Below are positions 33,059 to 41,751 of a DNA stretch of 64,000 nt, piece by piece. Each line of letters begins with the position of its first letter. Within the stretch, counting starts at the first letter, position 1. Source of the stretch: Streptomyces mashuensis (GTDB lineage Bacteria > Actinomycetota > Actinomycetes > Streptomycetales > Streptomycetaceae). Below the pieces are notes generated by a model. The model was given only the letters and a program-made list of their open reading frames with translations. It was not told the DNA's origin and did not search any database. Location: positions 407,799 to 471,798 of the forward strand of contig NZ_BNBD01000005.1 of the NCBI RefSeq assembly GCF_014654785.1, in the 5' to 3' direction. A program made the position numbers and the translations under genes.

Positions 33059-33103
33059 ATGCACCGTGCATCTGATGCGTCCAATGCACGGACTCGCCAT
33101 AAT
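33059..33103. promoter_or_regulatory. LysR-type operator and promoter between divergent MFS and LysR genes
   Basis: ATGCACCGTGCAT at 33059-33071 is an inverted repeat with five-base arms, containing the T-N11-A shape of LysR sites. More TGCAT/ATGCA half-sites flank it (GCATGCAT at 33044, ATGCA at 33084). CATAAT at 33098-33103 fits a -10 box whose predicted transcript start falls at or beside GTG 33111, so LysR may be leaderless. Confidence 0.55.
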
Positions 33104-33110
33104 CGTTCCT

Positions 33111-34115
33111 GTGGTGCATGAGCGCAGGTCACAGAGGTCGTTGTCACGCCGCGGCAACAGGAGTGTTACCGAAAACTTTGACGTCCCGACAACGGAGGAG
33201 CTGGAGACCGGCTCCTGGGCGGTGACGCTCACGCCCCGCCTCGCGCAGTTCGCGGCCGTCGCCCGGTACGAGCACGTCACGCGCGCCGCGCACAGCCTCG
33301 GCATGCCGCAGTCGACGCTGAGCCGGGCGATGGCCCGGCTGGAGGACGACCTGGGCGTCGCGTTGTTCGCCCGGCACGGCCGCACCGTCTCCCTCACGGC
33401 CGCCGGCCGTGCGTTCCACGCCTCCGTCGAACGCGCCCTCGCCGAAGTGGACCGCGCCGCCGAGTCGGTACGGGCCGACGCCGACCCCGCGACCGGCAAG
33501 GTCGCGTTCGGCTTCCTGCACACCATGGGCTCGGAGACCGTACCCGAACTCATCCGCGCCTTCCGCGCCGACCACCCCCGGGTCCGCTTCCAGCTGATCC
33601 AGAACTACGGCGAGGCCATGCTGGAACGCCTCCGCCACGGCGACCTCGACCTCTGCCTCACCTCACCCGTCCCCGACGCCCCCGACCTGGTCGCGCGCCG
33701 CCTCGACGAGCAGAAGCTGCGCCTGGTGGTGCCCGACGACCACCCGCTGGCCGTGCGGAAGCGCATCCGCCTGGCGGAGGCGGCGGCCGAGCAGTTCGTC
33801 ACCCTCGAACCGGGCTACGGCCTGCGCCGCATCACCGACGCGCTGTGCGCGGAGGCCGGCTTCGCACCGAAGATCGCGTTCGAGGGCGAGGACCCGGAGA
33901 CCTTGCGCGGCCTGGTCGCGGCGGGCCTGGGCGTGGGCCTGCTGCCCCCGCCGGCGGTGCCGCGCCCGGGCGTGGTGGAACTGACGGTCACCGCCCCGCG
34001 CGCGGTCCGCGAAATAGGCGTCGCCTGGCTGGGCGGCCACCCCGACACACCCCCGGTCGCCGCCTTCAAACGCTTCCTGCTCTCCCGCCGCGGTCAACTG
34101 CTGCTGCACCGCTGA
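33111..34115 (+). CDS. LysR-family transcriptional regulator
   Basis: This 334-residue regulator has a 35-residue N-terminal extension before the LysR helix-turn-helix (LAQFAAVARYEHVTRAAHSLGMPQSTLSRAMARLEDDLGVALFAR) and a C-terminal effector-binding domain with the PBP2 fold (KVAFGFLHTMGSETVPELI to the end). GTG 33111 is chosen for its position relative to the CATAAT box. ATG 33084 or a later start is possible. It probably controls the divergent MFS exporter and itself. It is convergent with the alpha/beta hydrolase gene, and the two stops lie in one hairpin. Confidence 0.88.
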   Translation: MVHERRSQRSLSRRGNRSVTENFDVPTTEELETGSWAVTLTPRLAQFAAVARYEHVTRAAHSLGMPQSTLSRAMARLEDDLGVALFARHGRTVSLTAAGRAFHASVERALAEVDRAAESVRADADPATGKVAFGFLHTMGSETVPELIRAFRADHPRVRFQLIQNYGEAMLERLRHGDLDLCLTSPVPDAPDLVARRLDEQKLRLVVPDDHPLAVRKRIRLAEAAAEQFVTLEPGYGLRRITDALCAEAGFAPKIAFEGEDPETLRGLVAAGLGVGLLPPPAVPRPGVVELTVTAPRAVREIGVAWLGGHPDTPPVAAFKRFLLSRRGQLLLHR

Positions 34116-34140
34116 CGTGCGGTGCGGTGACCGCACGTCA
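34113..34140. terminator. Terminator hairpin formed from both stop codons
   Basis: TGACGTGCGGT at 34113-34123 pairs with ACCGCACGTCA at 34130-34140. The left arm starts with the LysR stop TGA and the right arm ends with the reverse complement of the hydrolase stop. Two convergent genes therefore share one compact terminator. Confidence 0.75.
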
Positions 34141-34938
34141 GTACCGCAACGACTCCCCGAACCCCGACGCCAGCGGCATCCGCAGCCCCAGTGGCGGCGG
34201 GGCCGCCAGGGCGTCGGTGACCGGGCGGGCGAAGGGGTGGCCCAGGAGGGTGCCGCGGACGAAGTCGGCGGCGAGGGCCTGGACCTCGGAGCGGTGCTGG
34301 CGGAGGGCGTGGCCGTCGGAGTGGACCTCGAAGCGGCACACGTCGCGGTTGGCCTTCTTGGCGCGCTCGGCGAGGCGGTACGACAGGTCGGGGTCGGTGT
34401 GCTCGTCGTTGGTGCCGTGCACCACCAGCACCCGGCGTCCCGCGAGCTGCCGCACCGGGTCCGGGGCCACCAGCGCCTCCGGCTCGGGGAGCCAGGGGGC
34501 CAGCGCCAGGACCGCCGTCACCGCCTGGTGGCCCGCCGCGAGCAGCGCGGCGCGGCCGCCCATGCCCGTACCGGCCAGGCAGACGGGTACGTCGCCGTAG
34601 CGCCGCACCACCTCGTCGGCCGCCCAGTGGGCGTCGCGCACCGGGTGCGCGGACGCGCCGTTCCAGCCGCGGTGGCGGTAGCGGACCACGTGCACCGTCA
34701 GGCCCTCGGCGGCACCCGCCCGGCACAGCCGGCGCGCCAGCGGGCGCTGCCCGGCGAGCGCCAGCGCCGACGGCGGCCGTATCCCCGCCGCCGGGCCCGG
34801 CGGGAGCAGCAGCACCACGCCGTGCACCGCCCGCCCGTCCTGCCCGGCCCCCAGGGGCCGGCCCAGAGCCGGGAGCGAGGCCGCCGGAGGAGTCGGCCCG
34901 CCCTCTGGATCCCGCTGCTGCGACGCTTGCAGAGCCAT
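34138..34938 (-). CDS. Alpha/beta-hydrolase-fold protein with an altered nucleophile elbow
   Basis: This 266-residue protein has the alpha/beta hydrolase order: VHGVVLLLPPGP (oxyanion strand), VHVVRYRHRGWNG, elbow CLAGTGMGGRAALLAAG, VLVVHGTNDEHTDP (acid) and HSDGHAL (His). The nucleophile position in the elbow (GxSxG) is Gly, not Ser or Cys: G-T-G-M-G. Unless a neighbouring residue substitutes, normal ester hydrolysis is not expected. ATG 34938 is followed by a variable linker. It is divergent from adenosine deaminase, whose promoter and operator lie in the 104-base gap. Confidence 0.8.
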   Translation of the reverse strand: MALQASQQRDPEGGPTPPAASLPALGRPLGAGQDGRAVHGVVLLLPPGPAAGIRPPSALALAGQRPLARRLCRAGAAEGLTVHVVRYRHRGWNGASAHPVRDAHWAADEVVRRYGDVPVCLAGTGMGGRAALLAAGHQAVTAVLALAPWLPEPEALVAPDPVRQLAGRRVLVVHGTNDEHTDPDLSYRLAERAKKANRDVCRFEVHSDGHALRQHRSEVQALAADFVRGTLLGHPFARPVTDALAAPPPLGLRMPLASGFGESLRY

Positions 34939-35014
34939 GGCAGACAACGATGGCAGAACGACGGGTGGTGTCCACCCCGCCGACGGGTCACCGTTCCGTA
35001 TCGTTCCCCTCCGT

Positions 35015-35036
35015 CTACGCGCGTAGGGGCTAGAGT
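35015..35036 (+). promoter_or_regulatory. CTACGCGCGTAG operator and TAGAGT -10 box of adenosine deaminase
   Basis: The intact palindrome CTACGCGCGTAG lies at 35015-35026 and the consensus-like -10 TAGAGT at 35031-35036. The predicted transcript start is the A of ATG 35043, so add mRNA would be leaderless. An operator directly upstream of -10, in the spacer of the promoter, indicates repression. Confidence 0.72.
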
Positions 35037-35042
35037 GCGGCA

Positions 35043-36206
35043 ATGACGAGTGCGACCCATTCCGGAACGGACCTCAGCCGACCCAGCTCCCAGCCCACTC
35101 CCGAGCAGATCCGGCGCGCACCGAAGGTGCTGCTCCACGACCACCTGGACGGCGGCCTCCGCCCGGCCACCGTGATCGAGCTCGCCGCCGCGACCGGCTA
35201 CGACAAGCTGCCCGAGACCGACGCCGACAAGCTGGGCGTCTGGTTCCGCGAGGCCGCCGACTCCGGGTCGCTGGAGCGCTACCTGGAGACCTTCGCCCAC
35301 ACCTGCGCCGTCATGCAGACCCGCGACGCCCTCGTCCGCGTGGCCGCCGAGTGCGCCGAGGACCTGGCCGCCGACGGCGTCGTCTACGCCGAGGTCCGCT
35401 ACGCCCCCGAGCAGCACCTGGAGGCCGGGCTCACCCTGGAGCAGGTCGTCGAGGCCGTGAACGAGGGCTTCCGCGAGGGCGAGCGGCGTGCCCGCGAGAA
35501 CGGCCACCGCATCCGCGTCGGCGCCCTCCTCACCGCCATGCGGCACGCCGCCCGTGCCCTGGAGATCGCCGAGCTCGCCAACACCTACCGCGACCAGGGC
35601 GTCGTCGGCTTCGACATCGCGGGCGCCGAGGCGGGCTTCCCTCCCACCCGGCACCTCGACGCCTTCGAATACCTGAAGCGCGAGAACAACCACTTCACCA
35701 TTCACGCCGGTGAGGCGTTCGGCCTGCCGTCGATCTGGCAGGCGCTCCAGTGGTGCGGCGCCGACCGGCTCGGCCACGGCGTGCGCATCATCGACGACAT
35801 CGAGATCGCCGAGAACGGCACGGTGAAGCTCGGCCGGCTCGCCTCCTACGTGCGGGACAAGCGCATTCCCCTGGAAATGTGCCCCACCTCGAACCTCCAG
35901 ACCGGTGCGGCCACATCGTATGAAGAACACCCCATCGGGCTGCTCCGCGAACTGCATTTCCGGGCGACGGTCAACACCGACAACCGTCTGATGAGCGGCA
36001 CCAGCATGAGCCGCGAGTTCGAGCACCTGGTCAAGGCGTTCGGCTACACCCTCGACGACATGCAGTGGTTCACCGTCAATGCGATGAAGTCCGCCTTCAT
36101 CCCATTCGACGAACGTCTGGCAATGATCAACGATGTCATCAAGCCGGGATATGCGGAATTGAAGTCGGAATGGCTGTTCCGGCACACCGTGACGGAAACC
36201 GCCTGA
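35043..36206 (+). CDS. add: Adenosine deaminase
   Basis: This zinc enzyme deaminates adenosine and deoxyadenosine to inosine and deoxyinosine, which the purine nucleoside phosphorylase encoded at 57491 can then cleave. The 387-residue protein shows the metal motif LLHDHLDGG (HxH) near residue 31, [11 protein letters not shown], the catalytic HAGEAFG near 222, LGHGVR and the final NTDNRLMS with the active-site Asp. Length and order are normal for bacterial ADA. ATG 35043 coincides with the predicted transcription start. The upstream palindrome links it to the other nucleoside genes. Confidence 0.96.
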   Translation: MTSATHSGTDLSRPSSQPTPEQIRRAPKVLLHDHLDGGLRPATVIELAAATGYDKLPETDADKLGVWFREAADSGSLERYLETFAHTCAVMQTRDALVRVAAECAEDLAADGVVYAEVRYAPEQHLEAGLTLEQVVEAVNEGFREGERRARENGHRIRVGALLTAMRHAARALEIAELANTYRDQGVVGFDIAGAEAGFPPTRHLDAFEYLKRENNHFTIHAGEAFGLPSIWQALQWCGADRLGHGVRIIDDIEIAENGTVKLGRLASYVRDKRIPLEMCPTSNLQTGAATSYEEHPIGLLRELHFRATVNTDNRLMSGTSMSREFEHLVKAFGYTLDDMQWFTVNAMKSAFIPFDERLAMINDVIKPGYAELKSEWLFRHTVTETA

Positions 36207-36375
36207 CCAGCGATTCCTTTCCGCGCCCCGCCCCTATTCGGGCTGATGGTTCATCAGTCGTGAATTCCCTGGGCAACGGCCGGGCCCCCGGGCCCGGCCG
36301 TGTCGGCGATTGCGGGCCGCCCTCCTCGTGGCTACGTTGCGCGTCATCCACCTCCCGTCATGAGGACAGGTCCAG

Positions 36376-36798
36376 ATGAAGCAGGCATCTCTCAAGGCCC
36401 TCGGTGTCGCCGCCGCCGGTGCCGCCCTCGCGATCGCCGGGGCGGGTACCGCCTCCGCCGGAACCCTGCAGAACCTCACCACCACCGCGACCGGCGCGGC
36501 CAAGGGCCTCCCGCTGGAGGAGACCGCGAGCCTGGCCCCGGGTGGCCCCGTCCTGCAGGCCGGAGCGCGCGCGATGAAGTCCGGCATGCTGGAGCAGGCC
36601 GCCGGCGCCGCCGACATGGCGCTCGGCCCGCACCTGCCCCTCGAGAAGCTGGCGAGCAGCCCCACCCGGAAGCTCACCGGCGCCCCCACCGACAACAAGG
36701 GCAATGCCGGCCTCCTCGGCGGCCTGCCCACCAAGGCCATCGCACCCAACGGCCTCTCCATCCCCAACCTGGGAATGAACAACAGCGTGCAGCACTGA
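36376..36798 (+). CDS. Small secreted protein of unknown function
   Basis: This 140-residue protein has a Sec signal peptide: MKQASLK, a hydrophobic Ala/Gly core and probable cleavage after GTASA near residue 28. The mature part is hydrophilic, Gly/Leu/Pro rich, without Cys or enzyme motifs. AGGACAGG precedes ATG 36376. It is similar in style to the secreted protein at 42722, but no clear homology was seen. It is followed by a long hairpin and a convergent PspC gene. Confidence 0.75.
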   Translation: MKQASLKALGVAAAGAALAIAGAGTASAGTLQNLTTTATGAAKGLPLEETASLAPGGPVLQAGARAMKSGMLEQAAGAADMALGPHLPLEKLASSPTRKLTGAPTDNKGNAGLLGGLPTKAIAPNGLSIPNLGMNNSVQH

Positions 36799-36821
36799 CA
36801 ACGCCAGAGCGGTCGGTCACG

Positions 36822-36865
36822 ACGCGTACGGGCCGCGTCCCCCGGGGGACACGGCCCGTACGCGT
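36822..36865. terminator. Long hairpin terminator
   Basis: ACGCGTACGGGCCG at 36822-36835 pairs with CGGCCCGTACGCGT at 36852-36865, and a further GTCCCC/GGGGAC pairing extends the stem inward. It is placed between the secreted-protein and convergent PspC genes. Confidence 0.75.
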
Positions 36866-36878
36866 ACCCGAAGCCACC

Positions 36879-37088
36879 TCACCAGGAGGACGCGGCCCGC
36901 TTGCCGCCCTCCGACGGCAGCAGGATCCACAGCGCCAGGTAGAGCAGGAACTGCGGGCCGGGCAGCAGACACGACACCAGGAAGATCACCCGCATCGTCG
37001 TCCGCGAGGTGCCGAAGCGCTCGGCCAGACCCGCGCAGACGCCGGCGATCATCCTGTGGTGACGGGGACGGACCAGGGGAGCGGACAT
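36879..37088 (-). CDS. PspC-domain small membrane protein
   Basis: This 69-residue protein consists of one PspC domain: RMIAGVCAGLAERFGTSRTTMRVIF followed by a membrane helix LVSCLLPGPQFLLYLALWILLP. Such proteins sit in the membrane and take part in envelope-stress responses. Single-domain versions are common in actinobacteria. ATG 37088 gives MSAPLVRPRHHRMIAG. The longer upstream frame lacks family similarity. Confidence 0.85.
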   Translation of the reverse strand: MSAPLVRPRHHRMIAGVCAGLAERFGTSRTTMRVIFLVSCLLPGPQFLLYLALWILLPSEGGKRAASSW

Positions 37089-37158
37089 GGCGACGACTCC
37101 TTGCCGATTGCCGAAGCGGAAGAACGGATGTACGCAGGTCGTGCGCACATCCACCACG

Positions 37159-37743
37159 CTACGGTCGCGAACCGGGCAGAACGTCACTCCACGGTGCCAT
37201 TCCGACCCTGGGGATCGTCGGGGTGAGGAAGGGCTCCGCCTCCTCCCGGCGGAGGGGCCGCGTAGGTCCCGCCTCGGCCCTGCGACGGATCCGGGCCCGC
37301 ACCGCCGGCACCACCGACAGGTGCGCCAGCGCCACCCCGCTCACGTTCAGCAGCAGCCCGTCCACGTCCAGGACCTGCCCCACCACACCGCTCTGCACCA
37401 CCTGGAGCGCCAGCGACAGCATCGCCGCCGTGAACACCGTCCGCGCCAGCGACACCGGCACCGACGCCGCCACCCGGCCCCCCGCCCACGGCAGCAGCAC
37501 CCCCAGCGGCGCGAACGGCAGCACCCCCGCCCCTATCGACCGCGCCGCCTCCCACGGCCCCAGCGCCAGGTCCGCACGGATCGTCGCCAGCGGCTCCAGA
37601 TGCGCGGCGGTCACCCACGGTGCGGTCAGCGGCCGCAGGGCCAGCCAGCCCAGGACCAGGAGATGAACGGCCAGGAGGACACAGCCCGCCACGCGGTAGC
37701 GGTATCGGAGGGCGGGCGTACCGCCATAGCCATGACGCTGCAC
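37159..37743 (-). CDS. VanZ-like membrane protein
   Basis: This 194-residue membrane protein has four hydrophobic segments and the VanZ-type pattern GAGVLPFAPLGVLLPWA...SLALQVVQSGVVGQVLDVDGLLLNVSG, where the second half carries the family's Gln and Asp residues (LQV.QS....DVDGLLLN). VanZ homologues are linked to glycopeptide tolerance and, more widely, to unknown envelope roles. The start is GTG 37743. It lies on the same strand as the afsQ2 and lipoprotein genes and just downstream of them. Confidence 0.8.
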   Translation of the reverse strand: MQRHGYGGTPALRYRYRVAGCVLLAVHLLVLGWLALRPLTAPWVTAAHLEPLATIRADLALGPWEAARSIGAGVLPFAPLGVLLPWAGGRVAASVPVSLARTVFTAAMLSLALQVVQSGVVGQVLDVDGLLLNVSGVALAHLSVVPAVRARIRRRAEAGPTRPLRREEAEPFLTPTIPRVGMAPWSDVLPGSRP

Positions 37744-37797
37744 GCCCCCCAGGACGCGGCGCGCGGGGCGCGCGGTTCCGCGTCCGGGCACAGAGAG

Positions 37798-38430
37798 TCA
37801 GCGCGCGTTGTCAGAGACGGTGGTACCGCTGCCCCGCACCGACTCCGGACGCGCCCGCGCCTCGTCCCCGCACCCGTAGCTCCGCGGCCGGTCCGGCCTC
37901 TCGTCACCCGGTCCCGCCAGCACCACCGTGCTCCGGCCACCGGCCGCCGCCGTCCCCGCGAACGTGCACACCACCTGTGCCAGCCCCGGCGCCGGCAACT
38001 CGTCCGGCGTCACGCTCAGCCGCAGCGTCCCCGCAGGGTCACCCGGGCGCGGCCCCGACACCGACAGCCGCTGCGGCACGTCCGTCGAGAACCCCGCGTC
38101 GTCCTCCAGCGGCGACGGCTGCCGCTTCAGCTCGTCCAGCAGCGCTCGCGCCGCACCCGCCGGGTCCTCGTCGCCCGGCAGCGCGACCGTACGCGTCACC
38201 GGCAGCAGCTGCGAGGCGCACAGCAGCTGCACGGACAGGGACACCGACCCCTCGGGCGGCGCGGTCTGCGCCCCCTGCCGCACCACGCACGTCGCCCGGG
38301 ACGGCGCGCTGCCCGCGTCCACCGGCACCGCCGTGCCCCGGATCCCGCACCCCGCCGCCGTACCCGACAGCACCAGCAGCCCCGCCGCCACCACCACGGC
38401 CCGGCGGGCGACTCTCAAGGCCCCGTTCAC
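37798..38430 (-). CDS. Lipoprotein of the afsQ locus
   Basis: This 210-residue lipoprotein has a basic start, hydrophobic segment and GTAAGC lipobox with Cys near residue 28. The body contains repeated LSVQLLC / LRLSVTPDEL beta segments that resemble GerMN-type or AfsQ-associated domains, and two further Cys pairs. GTG 38430 overlaps the afsQ2 stop by four bases, so it is translated with the histidine kinase. In S. coelicolor a lipoprotein gene likewise follows afsQ2 (recalled, not checked). It may serve as an extracytoplasmic accessory of the AfsQ signalling system. Confidence 0.82.
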   Translation of the reverse strand: MNGALRVARRAVVVAAGLLVLSGTAAGCGIRGTAVPVDAGSAPSRATCVVRQGAQTAPPEGSVSLSVQLLCASQLLPVTRTVALPGDEDPAGAARALLDELKRQPSPLEDDAGFSTDVPQRLSVSGPRPGDPAGTLRLSVTPDELPAPGLAQVVCTFAGTAAAGGRSTVVLAGPGDERPDRPRSYGCGDEARARPESVRGSGTTVSDNAR

Positions 38431-39986
38431 CGCTCGCCCCCCTCGGCCCGGGTGCCCGCGCCGTCCTGCGCACCGCCACGCGTGAGCGCCGAGGCGTCGC
38501 GCGGCAGGGTCAGCGTGAAGACGGCACCGCCCTCGGGCGAGTTGGCGGCCGTGATCTCACCCCCGTGGATGTGGGCGTTCTCCAGTGCGATGGACAGGCC
38601 CAGACCGCTGCCCTCCGACCGCGGCCGCGACGCGCTGGCCTTGTAGAACCGGTCGAAGACGTGCGGCAGCACGTCCTCCGGGATGCCCGGCCCGTGGTCG
38701 CGCACCGCGATCTCCACCTCGTCCTCACCGGCCCGCACCGACACCCGCACCGGGGAACCGCCGTGCTTGAGCGCGTTCCCGATCAGGTTGGCCAGGATCA
38801 CGTCCAGCCGGCGCGGGTCCAGCCGCGCCATGATGCCGCGCTCCGCGTCCAGCTCCACCGCGTCCAGCCACGCACGCGCATCGATGCACGCCGTGATCTG
38901 GTCGGCGATGTCCACGTCGTCCAGCACCAGCCGGGCCGTGCCCGCGTCGAAGCGGGTGACCTCCATCAGGTTCTCCACCAGGTCGTTCAGGCGGCGGGTC
39001 TCGCTCACCACGAGCTGCACCGCGGGCGCGATCATCGGGTCGAGGTTGTCCGCCTCGTCCTCCAGCACCTCCGTCACCGCGGTGATCGCGGTCAGCGGGG
39101 TGCGCAGCTCGTGCGACATGTCGGCCACGAACCGGCGGCTGGACGCCTCCCGCGCCGACAGCTCCTCCACCCGCTTCTCCAGCGACTCCGCGGTCCGGTT
39201 GAACGTCCGCGACAGATCGGCCAGCTCGTCCGTGCCGGACACCTGGAGCCGCGTGTCGAGCTTCCCCTCGCCCAGCCGGCGCGCCGCGTCGCCCAGCCGC
39301 TGCACGGGCCGCAGCACCGTCGACGCCGCCGCCTGCGCCAGCAGCGCCGAACCGATCAGCGCCAGGCCCGTGGCGATCCCCAGCGACCACGCCAGCGAGT
39401 TGAGGTCGGCGCGCTCGTTCTCCAGCGACTTCAGCAGATAGCCCGTCGGCCCGCCGCCGATCACCTTCGCACCGCCCACCAGGTACGGCTTGCCGCCCAG
39501 CGTGATCCGCTGCCAGTACAGGTGGTACGGGTACGGGTTCGACTCGTCGACCTTCCGCTCCCGCTCCACCGCCGTCACCAGCGACGACGGCACCACCCGC
39601 AACGTGAACAGGTCGCGGTCCGAGGGCGCCGCGCACTCCTTGCCGTCCCGCACCCGGCCCACCAGCAGCACCTCGTACTTCTGCGAGGTGGCCGCCATCC
39701 GGTCCGCGGCCTCCTGGAGCTCCGGGCAGGTCGGGATCACCGGCAGCGAACCGGTGTTGTCCTGCAGCGACTTGCGGAAGTCGGCGAGGGCGGCGTTCTG
39801 CGTCCGGGTCAGCACCGCGTCCCGGTTGAGCCAGTACGCGATCGCGGACGCGGACACCGCGGCGGCCAGGGCGACCAGCGCGAAGACCAGCATCAGCCGC
39901 AGCCGCAGGCTGATGCGCCGCATGCCGACCCGCATGACGTTCGCCGCCGCCGCCCAGCCCCGCACCCGACCGGGCTCTTCTGTCAC
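38427..39986 (-). CDS. afsQ2: Sensor histidine kinase AfsQ2
   Basis: This 519-residue membrane kinase is the sensor of the AfsQ1/Q2 system, which in Streptomyces links nitrogen and carbon status (for example glutamate) to antibiotic production. It has a membrane helix at about 30-50, an extracytoplasmic sensor (about 52-195), a second helix (about 200-225), a HAMP domain (about 225-280), a HisKA box SHELRTPL with His292, and a HATPase with N box NLIGNALKHG, DHGPGIP and GSGLGLSIA. It is followed by a GTGA overlap with the lipoprotein gene and preceded by afsQ1 on the same strand. Confidence 0.93.
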   Translation of the reverse strand: MTEEPGRVRGWAAAANVMRVGMRRISLRLRLMLVFALVALAAAVSASAIAYWLNRDAVLTRTQNAALADFRKSLQDNTGSLPVIPTCPELQEAADRMAATSQKYEVLLVGRVRDGKECAAPSDRDLFTLRVVPSSLVTAVERERKVDESNPYPYHLYWQRITLGGKPYLVGGAKVIGGGPTGYLLKSLENERADLNSLAWSLGIATGLALIGSALLAQAAASTVLRPVQRLGDAARRLGEGKLDTRLQVSGTDELADLSRTFNRTAESLEKRVEELSAREASSRRFVADMSHELRTPLTAITAVTEVLEDEADNLDPMIAPAVQLVVSETRRLNDLVENLMEVTRFDAGTARLVLDDVDIADQITACIDARAWLDAVELDAERGIMARLDPRRLDVILANLIGNALKHGGSPVRVSVRAGEDEVEIAVRDHGPGIPEDVLPHVFDRFYKASASRPRSEGSGLGLSIALENAHIHGGEITAANSPEGGAVFTLTLPRDASALTRGGAQDGAGTRAEGGER

Positions 39987-40055
39987 TGCGCTCTCTCAGT
40001 CCTCGTCATCGATCTCGGTCGTGTCACAGGACCGGCAAAGACCGGCCGCGCGTCA

Positions 40056-40739
40056 CTACGGCGCGTCGAGACGGTAGCCCACGCCCCGCACCGTACGGAT
40101 CAGCGTCGGCGAGGACGGCACGTCCTCCACCTTCGCCCGCAGCCGCTGCACACAGGCGTCCACCAGGCGCGAGTCGCCCAGGTAGTCGTGCTCCCACACC
40201 AGCCGCAGCAGCTGCTGCCGCGACAGCGCCTGCCCAGGCCGGCGGCTCAGCTCCAGCAGCAGCCGCAGCTCCGTCGGCGTCAGCTGGAGGTCCTTGCCGT
40301 TCTTCGTCACCGTCATCGCCGACCGGTCGATGACCAGCGAACCGAACGTCGCCGAATCGCTCGACTCCCGCTCGCCCCGGCGCAGCACCGCCCGGATACG
40401 GGCGTCCAGCACCCGGCCCTGCACCGGCTTCACCACGTAGTCGTCGGCGCCCGACTCCAGGCCCACCACCACGTCGATGTCGTCGTTGCGGGCCGTGAGC
40501 AGGATGATCGGCAGCTGGTCCGTCCGCCGGATGCGGCGGCACACCTCGAAGCCGTCGATGCCCGGCAGCATCACGTCCAGCACGATCAGGTCCGGCCGCT
40601 GCTCGCGCAGCATCTTCAGCCCGTCCTCACCCGTCGCCGCGGTCACCACACGGTGACCCTGGCGGGACAGGGAGAATTCGAGCGCCGTGCGGATGGCGTC
40701 GTCGTCCTCGATCAGCAACAGGAAAGGCACGCTGGCCAT
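40056..40739 (-). CDS. afsQ1: Response regulator AfsQ1
   Basis: This 227-residue OmpR-type regulator has an acidic pocket IEDDDAIRT, phospho-acceptor Asp55 in LIVLDVMLPG, LLTARNDD and the conserved Lys in DYVVKPVQGR. The winged-helix domain spans about 130-225 (QLTPTELRLLLELSRRPGQALSRQQLL, RTVRGVGYRL). The sequence closely fits my memory of S. coelicolor AfsQ1, where the Asp is numbered 52. That suggests the true start may be GTG 40730, three codons inside ATG 40739. It is divergent from sigQ and upstream of afsQ2. Confidence 0.94.
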   Translation of the reverse strand: MASVPFLLLIEDDDAIRTALEFSLSRQGHRVVTAATGEDGLKMLREQRPDLIVLDVMLPGIDGFEVCRRIRRTDQLPIILLTARNDDIDVVVGLESGADDYVVKPVQGRVLDARIRAVLRRGERESSDSATFGSLVIDRSAMTVTKNGKDLQLTPTELRLLLELSRRPGQALSRQQLLRLVWEHDYLGDSRLVDACVQRLRAKVEDVPSSPTLIRTVRGVGYRLDAP

Positions 40740-40821
40740 TCTGGCCCAAGTCGGCCCGGTCGTTCGACAGCCGCACGTCCCCGCGGCCCCCCGGCACGCC
40801 GCCGCGGCCTGTTGCACGGCT

Positions 40822-40837
40822 GTGACAGTCGGCGGAC
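40822..40837. promoter_or_regulatory. Possible AfsQ1-binding site between afsQ1 and sigQ
   Basis: GTGAC at 40822-40826 is followed after six bases by CGGAC at 40833-40837, a partial match to the reported AfsQ1 pattern GTnAC-N6-GTnAC. It sits in the divergent afsQ1/sigQ region, where AfsQ1 binding would be expected. The second half-site differs in its first two bases, so this is only a candidate. Confidence 0.35.
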
Positions 40838-40937
40838 AGCGCCATGAAACTGGCCCGCCAGGCTGGTGTTCCACCGGGCAGTAGCGAGGTCCGGACCACT
40901 GACGGACCGAACTGGCTCCACCGACGGGGGGCGCGAG

Positions 40938-41723
40938 ATGAACACACTGCACACGATCACGAACAGCGCTGTTCGCACGCGTCTGCACGAAACCGGCCGG
41001 AGCAACGAGAAGTCCGGTGCCGTGGGCGGGCGGGGGTGCGCTCGCGGCACCGGACGCGGTAGGCCGCCGTACATGGTGGCGATCGACGCGATCGCGTACG
41101 GGGAGCCCGCAGGAGGCGTGGGGGACGCCTCCGGGGCGACGGGGGAGCGCGCCGGGGACGCCCTGACGGCGTCGCCGGCGGCGCGGACGGCGGAGGCCGA
41201 GCGCGAAGCCGCGTTCACCGCCTACGTCCAGGAGCGCCGGGCCTCCCTGTACGCGACCGCGTACCACCTGACCGGCGACCGGCACGAGGCCGAGGACCTG
41301 CTGCAGAGCGCGCTGTTCTCGACCTACCGCGCCTGGGACCGGATCAGCGACAAGGCGGCCGTCGGCGGCTACCTGCGCCGCACCATGACCAACCTGCACA
41401 TCAGCGCCTGGCGCCGGCGGAAGCTCAACGAGTACCCGACCGAGGAACTGCCGGAGACGCCCGGCGAGCAGGACGCGATGCGCGGCACCGAGCTGCGCGC
41501 CGTGCTGTGGCAGGCGCTCGCCCGGCTGCCGGAACTCCAGCGCACGATGCTGGTGCTGCGCTACTACGAGGGCCGCACCGACCCGGAGATCGCCGAGATC
41601 CTCGGCATCAGCGTCGGCACGGTCAAGAGCAGCATCTGGCGCTCGCTGCGCCGGCTGCGCGAGGACGAGGCCATCGGCTCGGGCCGGGGCGTACGGGAGT
41701 CCTTCGGCGAACTGGTCGCGTAG
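40938..41723 (+). CDS. sigQ: ECF-like sigma factor SigQ
   Basis: This 261-residue sigma-70 family protein of ECF (SigE/SigM-like) type has an unusually long N-terminal extension (about 95 residues, Gly/Ala rich) before region 2 (YVQERRASLYATAYHLTGDRHEAEDLLQSALFSTYRAWDRI). Region 4 is LARLPELQRTMLVLRYYEGRTDPEIAEILGISVGTVKSSIWRSLRRLR. Divergence from afsQ1 identifies it as sigQ, known from S. coelicolor as an AfsQ1-controlled antagonist of the AfsQ pathway. ATG 40938 follows GGGGGGCGCGAG. A G-run array and a hairpin follow. Confidence 0.9.
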   Translation: MNTLHTITNSAVRTRLHETGRSNEKSGAVGGRGCARGTGRGRPPYMVAIDAIAYGEPAGGVGDASGATGERAGDALTASPAARTAEAEREAAFTAYVQERRASLYATAYHLTGDRHEAEDLLQSALFSTYRAWDRISDKAAVGGYLRRTMTNLHISAWRRRKLNEYPTEELPETPGEQDAMRGTELRAVLWQALARLPELQRTMLVLRYYEGRTDPEIAEILGISVGTVKSSIWRSLRRLREDEAIGSGRGVRESFGELVA

Positions 41724-41751
41724 CCGGCCGGTCCCGCCAGGAAGGAAAAAC

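Noticed and set aside
30372..34115. 1247-codon plus-strand frame spanning the ankyrin/HEAT, MFS and LysR regions
   Set aside because: Only the last part (LysR) is real. The remainder is out-of-frame Arg/Pro-rich translation across genes on both strands and a terminator.
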